NCBI GenBank assembly: GCA_041648665.1
Contig: JBAZOP010000139.1
Location: 1 to 5,372 of the forward strand
Length of the DNA: 5,372 nt
Direction of reading: 5' to 3'
Source of the DNA: a bacterium
GTDB taxonomy: Bacteria; UBA10199; 2-02-FULL-44-16; JAAZCA01
Below, one piece after another: positions 1 through 4,004 of this stretch. Under the pieces are notes generated by a model that did no database searches, had not been told where the DNA came from, and saw only the letters and a list, made by a program, of their open reading frames with translations. A program made the translations under genes and the position numbers. The stretch's first letter is position 1. The number at the start of each line of letters is the position of its first letter.

Positions 1-873
1 CTGGGGCACCAGGAGCTCATGCGCCGCGCCAGGATGGAGGCCAAGAGGCGCAGATGCGCATCCGTAGTCTACACGTTCGAACCCCACCCCGTGAAGGTGC
101 TCTCCCCCGACCAGTGCCCGAAGCTCCTAACGACCCGGGAGCAGAAGCAGGCGCAGCTCGCAAAGCTCGGCATCGACGCCCTCGTGGTGGAGCAGTTCAC
201 CCGCGATTTCGCAAGCCAGGGCCCGGGAAAGTTCTTCGACGACATACTCCAAAACAGGCTTCGCGCGTCGTGCGTCGTGATCGGCTACGATTTCACGTTC
301 GGCATGCACAGACAGGGGACCATAGAGACCTTCGAGGAGATGGGGAAAAAATGCGGGATGTCGTCGATAGTCGTGCCCGCGGTCTTCGCCGACGAGACGC
401 TCATCAGCTCCACGGTCATACGCTCGATGATATCCGCTGGCGAGGTGAAAAGGGCGCGCTCGCTCCTCGGCAGACCGTACGAAGCGTTGGGAAACGTGGT
501 GCCGGGCCGCGGCTTCGGCTCCGCCCTCGCGGCGAGGACCGCGAACCTCTCCCTCGCGAGCGAGATCAGCCCCAAAGACGGCGTCTACATCACCAGGACG
601 CTCGTGCACCACGAAGGCTATGGAAAGACGACCCCCGACCTGTATGAATCCGTCACCAGCATCGGTCAGAATCCGACCTTTGCGGACCTCCCCCGCTCAT
701 TCGAAACGCACCTGATAGACGCGGATGCCGACCTCCTCGGCAAGACGCTGTCGGTCGAGTTCCTGGAGCGAATCCGCGACCAGGAAAAATTCATCTCAGT
801 GGAAGATCTGCGCAACCGGATTCATCAGGACATCGACGTTGCGCGCAAATACCACGGGCGCACGGCCCGATAG
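1..873 (+). CDS. ribF: Bifunctional riboflavin kinase / FMN adenylyltransferase (FAD synthetase), 5' end cut off
   Basis: RibF phosphorylates riboflavin to FMN and then adenylates FMN to FAD in the cytoplasm. The frame is open from base 1, and its first residues, LGHQ, are the end of the family's GNFDGVHLGHQ nucleotide-binding motif. About 20-25 residues are therefore missing, and the ATG at 19 is internal. Counting from base 1 (290 residues), the adenylyltransferase half shows TFEPHP (25-30), GYDFTFG (95-101) and ISSTVIR (135-141). LLGRPY (155-160) opens the flavokinase half, which continues with GVY (194-196), IGQNPTF (221-227) and the presumed catalytic Glu of FETHL (E235). One oddity is that the usual LGFPTAN motif reads LAARTAN (176-182): Thr and Asn are kept, but Gly-Phe-Pro is lost. 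Length and order otherwise fit the family. The gene is followed after 15 bp by another gene, suggesting co-transcription. Confidence 0.95.
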   Translation: MGHQELMRRARMEAKRRRCASVVYTFEPHPVKVLSPDQCPKLLTTREQKQAQLAKLGIDALVVEQFTRDFASQGPGKFFDDILQNRLRASCVVIGYDFTFGMHRQGTIETFEEMGKKCGMSSIVVPAVFADETLISSTVIRSMISAGEVKRARSLLGRPYEALGNVVPGRGFGSALAARTANLSLASEISPKDGVYITRTLVHHEGYGKTTPDLYESVTSIGQNPTFADLPRSFETHLIDADADLLGKTLSVEFLERIRDQEKFISVEDLRNRIHQDIDVARKYHGRTAR

Positions 874-888
874 GACGGAGGACCCTGC

Positions 889-1314
889 ATGGCAAAGACC
901 GACTTCGACACCCCTGTCATCTTCGGAGCGCTCTGCGACGACGGACCCACGGCGCCGAACGGCATAGAGCGGATGATAAGGTTGAAAAAACAGGGCGCGG
1001 TGCTGCTGCCCTTCCACGTGGAAGCGAGGCACTTGGGCAACGTGCTCCGCTGCATGCAGCTCATGGACGTGGCGGGGCTTCTTATCCTGGGCAGCCATAG
1101 AAAGCGCGTGACAAGACACCTGAAATCGCTTCACCCAAGCGCCAGGGCAAAGGGGATGGTCGACGTGATAATCAGGAAAGGGAGGGGCTTCAAAGGATAT
1201 TGCGCCGAGCAGATAGCCCTCTCCATGACCCCAAGCCCTTCGGCCCGCAAAATAGCCGATCTTACTCGTAAAATAAGTGTCGAACTTTTGACAGGGAGAT
1301 TCTCATCTAAGTAG
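889..1314 (+). CDS. Stand-alone, catalytically degenerate shikimate-dehydrogenase-like substrate-binding domain protein
   Basis: This 141-residue protein resembles only the N-terminal substrate-binding domain of shikimate dehydrogenase (AroE). The match runs from LLPFHVEARHLG (39-50) through the DVAG strand (60-63) to GFKGY (100-104), with the spacing of AroE's PF.V...L, G(V)NVTIPHK and GYNTD blocks. The NADP-binding Rossmann domain is absent. The catalytic sites also differ: the Ser-x-Ser shikimate motif is not visible, the PHK lysine is Arg (R71), the AVNT asparagine is Asp (D92) and the NTD aspartate is Glu (E107). Dehydrogenase activity is therefore unlikely. The start is supported by a GGAGG Shine-Dalgarno about 8 nt upstream. 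The frame is intact and lies 15 bp after ribF, so it is probably a translated gene in the ribF operon. It could be a repurposed binding or regulatory protein, or a decaying aroE remnant. The family match was made by eye. Confidence 0.7.
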   Translation: MAKTDFDTPVIFGALCDDGPTAPNGIERMIRLKKQGAVLLPFHVEARHLGNVLRCMQLMDVAGLLILGSHRKRVTRHLKSLHPSARAKGMVDVIIRKGRGFKGYCAEQIALSMTPSPSARKIADLTRKISVELLTGRFSSK

Positions 1315-1336
1315 TTGGTTTCCAACGTTCTTTTTC
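1314..1336 (+). terminator. Weak candidate intrinsic terminator after the AroE-like gene
   Basis: A short hairpin, GTTGG-TTT-CCAAC (1314-1326), overlaps the last base of the stop codon and is followed by GTTCTTTTTC. The stem has only 5 bp and the T run is offset by four bases, so termination efficiency is doubtful. It lies where the ribF operon should end, before the separate response-regulator gene. The remaining intergenic DNA to 1500 is AT-rich (for example seven A's near 1404-1410), but I see no promoter I would stand behind. Confidence 0.3.
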
Positions 1337-1513
1337 TGTACGTTATTTTACCACCGCTGTTCGCGGCATTATTTACCCTCCTCCTTCCTTATCTCCAGGC
1401 TTTAAAAAAATATTCACTAATACAATCAGCTAGTTGCGTTGCCGCAATAAACGACACCTATACCCGACCGATGGCACAGATATTGTAACCATTATGCTTT
1501 GGAGGACGTATAA

Positions 1514-1978
1514 ATGGCCCACTCGGCAAAAAAATCGACCGTGGAGGTCATAGTAGTCGAGGATGACTCCACGTTCCTGTCCTTCTGGAAGCGTTTCCTC
1601 GAGGCGATGGGGATCAGCGACTACCTTTTGATCGACAACCCATACGAGGCCAAAGAGGTGCTGGCAAGGATCGACTGCAGGCTTCTCATCAGCGACATCA
1701 ACATGCACGGGATCAACGGTTACGAACTCGCCAAACTCGCTTGCGATTTCAATCCAGGATGTTCGGTAGTTCTCACGACCGCCTACAACGCGAACCTCAA
1801 ACACTTCGACCTGAAGAGCTATTCATTCCATCTCCTCTTCAAACCGTACAATGATATCGGAGAACTCAACAAGCTGATCAGGCATCTCCTCAAGGGTGAG
1901 AATTCCTTCGACGATCTCTCCGAGGACTCGTGGTCTGAAAACGAGGATTATCCGCAAGTGATCGAGTGGAAGTTGTAA
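1514..1978 (+). CDS. Single-domain response regulator (CheY-like receiver)
   Basis: This 154-residue protein is one receiver domain with no DNA-binding or enzymatic output domain. The acidic pocket is E16-D17-D18 in IVVEDD. The phosphoacceptor is D61 in LLISDINMHGINGYEL. The switch Thr is T88/T89 in VLTTAY, and the conserved Lys-Pro is K110-P111. All residues needed for phosphorylation are present. The usual aromatic switch position three residues before the Lys appears to be Leu (L107). The C-terminal 25 or so residues form an acidic, Ser/Glu/Asp-rich tail. A GGAGG Shine-Dalgarno at 1501-1505, 8 nt upstream, fixes the ATG. The gene stands alone: a gap of about 200 bp precedes it and a strong terminator follows it. 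No histidine kinase is in the window, so its partner must be encoded elsewhere. It probably acts through protein-protein contacts, as CheY, Spo0F or DivK do. The specific pathway cannot be told. Confidence 0.93.
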   Translation: MAHSAKKSTVEVIVVEDDSTFLSFWKRFLEAMGISDYLLIDNPYEAKEVLARIDCRLLISDINMHGINGYELAKLACDFNPGCSVVLTTAYNANLKHFDLKSYSFHLLFKPYNDIGELNKLIRHLLKGENSFDDLSEDSWSENEDYPQVIEWKL

Positions 1979-1990
1979 GACTGTAAGCGC

Positions 1991-2036
1991 AAAACGGGAC
2001 GATTCTCCTTCTGAAAAGAGAAGCGTCCCGTTTTTC
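1991..2036 (+). terminator. Strong intrinsic terminator of the response-regulator gene
   Basis: A 17-bp inverted repeat with one mismatch has its left arm at 1991-2007 and right arm at 2018-2034, with a 10-nt loop. The core is ACGGGACG/CGTCCCGT, and it runs into TTTTT at 2031-2035. It begins 13 bp after the stop codon. The A-rich start of the left arm means it could also weakly stop transcription arriving on the - strand from the convergent GIY-YIG gene. Confidence 0.9.
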
Positions 2037-2059
2037 TATAGCACTCATTGTATCCGCCT

Positions 2060-2142
2060 GTCATTCCCGCGTAAGCGGGAATCCAGTCTGGATCCCCGAT
2101 AAGATCACTCGGGGATGACGGGTCGTTTCGTTCGGGGATGAC
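2060..2142. repeat. Composite palindromic intergenic repeat (copy 1) plus a half unit
   Basis: A composite of two hairpins runs from GTCAT (2060-2064) to ATGAC (2115-2119). Hairpin 1 is ATTCCCGC-gtaa-GCGGGAAT (2063-2082). Hairpin 2 is ATCCCCGA, a 9-nt loop, then TCGGGGAT (2092-2116). They are joined head to head by ATCCAG-T-CTGGAT (2081-2093), itself a palindrome. An orphan half, TCGGGGATGAC (2132-2142), follows. The layout resembles paired REP/BIME-type elements. It is closely matched by the copy at 3810-3874 and lies between the two convergent transcription units. Confidence 0.9.
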
Positions 2143-2150
2143 ATTCACAG

Positions 2151-2438
2151 TCACAATAGTTCTCCGTAAAGATCGTTCCATTCCGGATTCATTTTCTCAA
2201 TCAGCTCCAGTTTCCATTTTCGCATCCACTTCTTCAGTCTCTTTTCGCGGAGTATGGCATTCTCGGGATCTTCAAAACATTCATAGTAAACCAGATGAGT
2301 TACGTTGTATTTCTCAGTAAAGCCCTTCACGGCTTTACTTTTGTGCTCCCAGACTCTCTTGAGCAAGTTTGACGTAATACCGATGTAGAGCGTGCCGTTT
2401 TTCTTGCTTGCCAAAATGTAGACATAAAAGTTTTTCAT
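2151..2438 (-). CDS. Small GIY-YIG nuclease-like protein (UPF0213/YhbQ-like)
   Basis: Translated from the ATG at 2438 this is 95 residues, the usual size of stand-alone GIY-YIG proteins. It shows YVYIL (5-9) and YIG (18-20), the two halves of the name motif. It also has the presumed catalytic Arg in LKRVWEH (R28), the metal-binding Glu in LREKRLK (E65) and the terminal NPEWNDL block (84-90). These families cut or nick DNA, but the role of the small stand-alone members is mostly unknown. An in-frame ATG at 2456 would add six residues. That codon lies inside the end of the repeat at 2452-2519, so I prefer 2438, which puts the domain close to the N-terminus as is typical. Neither start has a convincing Shine-Dalgarno. 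Composition is more AT-rich than ribF or the helicase, and repeats lie on both sides, suggesting an acquired gene. Confidence 0.88.
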   Translation of the reverse strand: MKNFYVYILASKKNGTLYIGITSNLLKRVWEHKSKAVKGFTEKYNVTHLVYYECFEDPENAILREKRLKKWMRKWKLELIEKMNPEWNDLYGELL

Positions 2439-2451
2439 ATTTGCCCAGATT

Positions 2452-2519
2452 GTCATCCCCGAGTGCCTTAATCGGGGATCCAGTCCTTTTCAAGGGATTC
2501 CTGCTTTCGCAGGAATGAC
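2452..2519. repeat. Composite palindromic repeat, 68 bp (copy 2)
   Basis: This copy begins GTCAT and ends ATGAC. Hairpin 1 is ATCCCCGA (2455-2462) with TCGGGGAT (2472-2479). Hairpin 2 is ATTCCTGC-tttc-GCAGGAAT (2497-2516). It is the same length as the copy at 2559-2626, with only four base differences. It supplies the alternative ATG of the GIY-YIG reading frame on the - strand. Confidence 0.92.
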
Positions 2520-2532
2520 AAAATGTCGGCCT

Positions 2533-2557
2533 CTCATCCCCGAGTTCCTCAACACGA
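2533..2557. repeat. Truncated half copy of the palindromic repeat
   Basis: TCATCCCCGAG (2533-2543), followed by a diverged loop-like stretch, repeats the left end of the neighbouring full copies. Its right arm is missing. It points to repeated rearrangement or decay within this cluster. Confidence 0.6.
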
Positions 2558-2558
2558 C

Positions 2559-2626
2559 GTCATCCCCGAGTGCCTTAATCGGGGATCCAGTCCTTTTCAA
2601 GGGATTCCCGCTTCCTCGGGAATGAC
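2559..2626. repeat. Composite palindromic repeat, 68 bp (copy 3)
   Basis: This is a near-identical tandem partner of 2452-2519. The first 48 or so bases are the same. The four changes all fall in the second hairpin and include a paired T:A to C:G change in the stem (CCTGC/GCAGG becomes CCCG/CGGG), so pairing is kept. Confidence 0.92.
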
Positions 2627-2638
2627 ACAATTTAGCAA

Positions 2639-2665
2639 AGGGATTCCTGCTTTCGCAGGAATGAC
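2639..2665. repeat. Half copy of the palindromic repeat
   Basis: A single hairpin, ATTCCTGC-tttc-GCAGGAAT, with the flanking AGGG and terminal ATGAC equals the right half of copy 2. It lies immediately before the terminator of the - strand gene downstream. Confidence 0.88.
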
Positions 2666-2672
2666 GCACTAT

Positions 2673-2705
2673 AAAAAAACCGCCGCGCACATAAAGTGCG
2701 CGGCG
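2673..2705 (-). terminator. Strong intrinsic terminator of the FGE/C-type-lectin-fold gene
   Basis: A perfect 10-bp GC-rich stem, CGCCGCGCAC (2681-2690) with GTGCGCGGCG (2696-2705), has a 5-nt loop. Read on the - strand it is followed by seven T's (A run at 2673-2679). It lies 31 bp past the stop codon at 2737. A GC-rich hairpin just after the gene is also a known cis element of diversity-generating retroelements, but the T run makes termination the simpler reading. Confidence 0.92.
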
Positions 2706-2736
2706 AGTGTAAAAGACAAGAAATTAAAAGTCTACC

Positions 2737-3765
2737 TTAGCCTTTGGAGTCCTGGGGCACCAAGACGGGACGAAAGCCAATATAAGTCTCGCGTGCGCCC
2801 GGACGGCTGCAGAGGCGACTGGCCGCACGCAAATTCCTAGGTTTAATGTCGAACCAGGAACCGCCGCGCAGGATGAAATTCTCTAAACCCTTCCCATATG
2901 GACTTGAAGTCCACTCCCAGATATTGCCTATCATGTCCCTGAGCCCATACCCGTTGGCATATGAGTTGGGATGATCTACGTCACGTGTCGCTTTCGCATT
3001 GAAGTAGTGTGCCTGCTCTCTTGTAGCGGGAGTTACGAATTCATTTCCACCCGGACCCTTTGCAGCCTTCTCCCACTCCGCCTCAAACGGAAGCTTGCCG
3101 ATTAAGGAAATCCCCATGCTAGCTACAGTCTTTTCACCAATCCACCGCGAATATGCCGTGGCCTCTTCATGGGTGACTGCAACAGCCGGCTGACGATCGC
3201 CTGCGAATCTTCGCTCCAGATCGCGAACGTCTTTTCTTCCAAGCGCTTCGAGAAACAACCTGAACTCGGCATTCGTCACAGGACGATTCAGCATATGGAA
3301 ACCGCCTGCTACGACGGTTTCCAGAAATTTCTCGCCCTTATACCTGTATTGGTCATCGCGTGCTGAGCCCATCTGAAACTCGCCCGCCGGGATCCAGCGC
3401 CACTGGGCATCCAAATCGAACGGCGCTTCAAGTCCAGCCGCCTTCGCGATACCAATCTCCTGGGCCTTCACTGCAAGGCGAACAGCCCTGTCCACATCGG
3501 CCTGGTGGGTCGTGAGAAGACCCAGGACATCCTCCCGCACCTTGGCCTCTATCTCCCTCTCCGGCAGGCCACTGATCAGGGTCCTGAGGTCAACTAGCGA
3601 AGCAATCGGGCGAACTTCAGAGTAGGTATCTATGGCCTGACCTACAGCCCTGAAACCTGTGAGTGTTTGAGCGCCGGGCACCATGCCCGTTCGTACGCCG
3701 CTGACAAAACCCGTCACGCCCGCCGTATGAATAAACTGCATTGGATTGATCGCTGTCGTATTCAT
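2737..3765 (-). CDS. Formylglycine-generating-enzyme (SUMF1) family, C-type-lectin-fold protein lacking the copper-binding cysteines
   Basis: This 342-residue protein has two parts. Residues 1-120 are an unrecognised, probably helical region without a signal peptide or membrane segment. Residues 122-335 are an FGE-sulfatase/SUMF1 domain: WIPAGEFQMGS (124-134), RPVTNAEFRLFL (161-172), PAVAVTHEEATAYSRW (193-208), LPFEAEWEKAAKG (225-237), YGLRDMIGNIWEWTSS (273-288), LRGGSW (299-304) and IGFRPV (329-334). In active FGE, two Cys follow the GSW motif and bind copper. Here those places are D306 and N311, so oxidation of sulfatase Cys is unlikely. The fold is C-type lectin-like, suggesting a binding role. 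An AAAGGA Shine-Dalgarno (complement of 3771-3776), 5 nt from the ATG, fixes the start. Palindromic repeats lie immediately upstream and downstream, and no promoter is obvious. The alternative is a generic FGE-like domain protein or a retroelement-diversified variable protein. Confidence 0.9.
   Translation of the reverse strand: MNTTAINPMQFIHTAGVTGFVSGVRTGMVPGAQTLTGFRAVGQAIDTYSEVRPIASLVDLRTLISGLPEREIEAKVREDVLGLLTTHQADVDRAVRLAVKAQEIGIAKAAGLEAPFDLDAQWRWIPAGEFQMGSARDDQYRYKGEKFLETVVAGGFHMLNRPVTNAEFRLFLEALGRKDVRDLERRFAGDRQPAVAVTHEEATAYSRWIGEKTVASMGISLIGKLPFEAEWEKAAKGPGGNEFVTPATREQAHYFNAKATRDVDHPNSYANGYGLRDMIGNIWEWTSSPYGKGLENFILRGGSWFDIKPRNLRAASRLCSRPGARETYIGFRPVLVPQDSKG
2779..2853 (-). other. Possible retroelement-type variable region at the C-terminus of the FGE-fold gene
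   Basis: The region codes residues 305-329, between GGSW and GFRP. Diversity-generating retroelement targets with this fold carry their variable residues in this segment, at codons that derive from AAY in the template. Here the fixed framework residues (L312, R313, A314, A315, R317, P322, R325, G330, F331, R332) alternate with unusual residues. Most of those are NNY codons (ttc, gac, att, cct, aat, agt, ctc, tgc, agc, cgt, ggc, act, tat); K308, R310, A324 and E326 are exceptions. No template repeat or reverse transcriptase is seen here, so this stays a hypothesis. Confidence 0.3.
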
Positions 3766-3785
3766 AATTGTCCTTTCATTGTTAC

Positions 3786-3907
3786 GTCATTCCCGCATGT
3801 TCTTCCCTTGTCATTCCCGCATGGTTCAAGCGGGAATCCAGTCTGGATCCCCGATAGAATCACTCGGGGATGACAATAGACTGGATCCCCGCTTTCGCGG
3901 GGATGAC
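3786..3907. repeat. Palindromic repeat cluster upstream of the FGE-fold gene (half + full + half)
   Basis: A half unit begins at 3786 (GTCATTCCCGCATG). A full composite follows at 3810-3874: ATTCCCGC/GCGGGAAT, then the ATCCAG-T-CTGGAT joint, then ATCCCCGA/TCGGGGAT. It ends ATGAC and closely matches 2060-2119. A third hairpin, ATCCCCGC-tttc-GCGGGGAT, lies at 3885-3904. The cluster starts 20 bp upstream of the FGE-fold gene's ATG, so any leader transcript of that gene carries these hairpins. Confidence 0.92.
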
Positions 3908-3933
3908 AACAAAATTAACCGCTCCCCCTTTAT

Positions 3934-3966
3934 CGCGCTCCCTGCGAAAAGGTTGCGCGTTTTTTT
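3934..3966 (+). terminator. Terminator-like hairpin on the + strand (low confidence)
   Basis: CGCGC (3934-3938) can pair with GCGCG (3955-3959), with partial inner pairing (CCT/AGG), followed directly by seven T's at 3960-3966. No + strand gene lies upstream, so it may be a relic or a chance structure. On the - strand it has no T run to terminate the helicase gene. Confidence 0.25.
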
Positions 3967-3981
3967 GAAACATCTAACATA

Positions 3982-3993
3982 ACGTAATTACGT
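3982..3993. promoter_or_regulatory. Perfect 12-bp palindrome, possible operator (speculative)
   Basis: ACGTAATTACGT is a perfect dyad just past the helicase stop codon. It sits in the AT-rich gap that lies upstream of the FGE-fold gene on the - strand. A transcription-factor dimer could bind it, but it is about 220 bp from that gene's start, with repeats between. No promoter hexamers are convincing nearby. Confidence 0.2.
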
Positions 3994-4004
3994 CATATTT
4001 TGCA

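Noticed and set aside
19..21. ATG as the start of ribF
   Set aside because: The preceding in-frame codons read LGHQEL, part of the conserved GNFDGVHLGHQ motif, so the real start is outside the window.
127..612. Long antisense reading frame over ribF
   Set aside because: It is low-complexity Arg/Ala/Gly-rich translation opposite a clear gene, with no family motifs. High GC content produces such frames.
1318..1500. Sigma-70 promoter for the response regulator
   Set aside because: TTGCGT (1434-1439) and TATACC (1459-1464) are spaced 19 bp and match poorly, which is not enough to call a promoter.
1430..1804. Antisense reading frame over the response-regulator start
   Set aside because: It overlaps a well-supported gene that has a Shine-Dalgarno, and it shows no recognisable motif.
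2452..2665. CRISPR array
   Set aside because: The units are long, palindromic, partly truncated and uneven, with no regular unique spacers and no cas genes.
2490..2690. Short - strand frame across the repeat cluster
   Set aside because: Its protein is just the translated palindromes (peptides like IPAKAGIP), a common false gene call over such repeats.
2737..3765. Active sulfatase-maturing formylglycine-generating enzyme
   Set aside because: Both copper-binding cysteines after GSW are replaced and no sulfatase gene is nearby.
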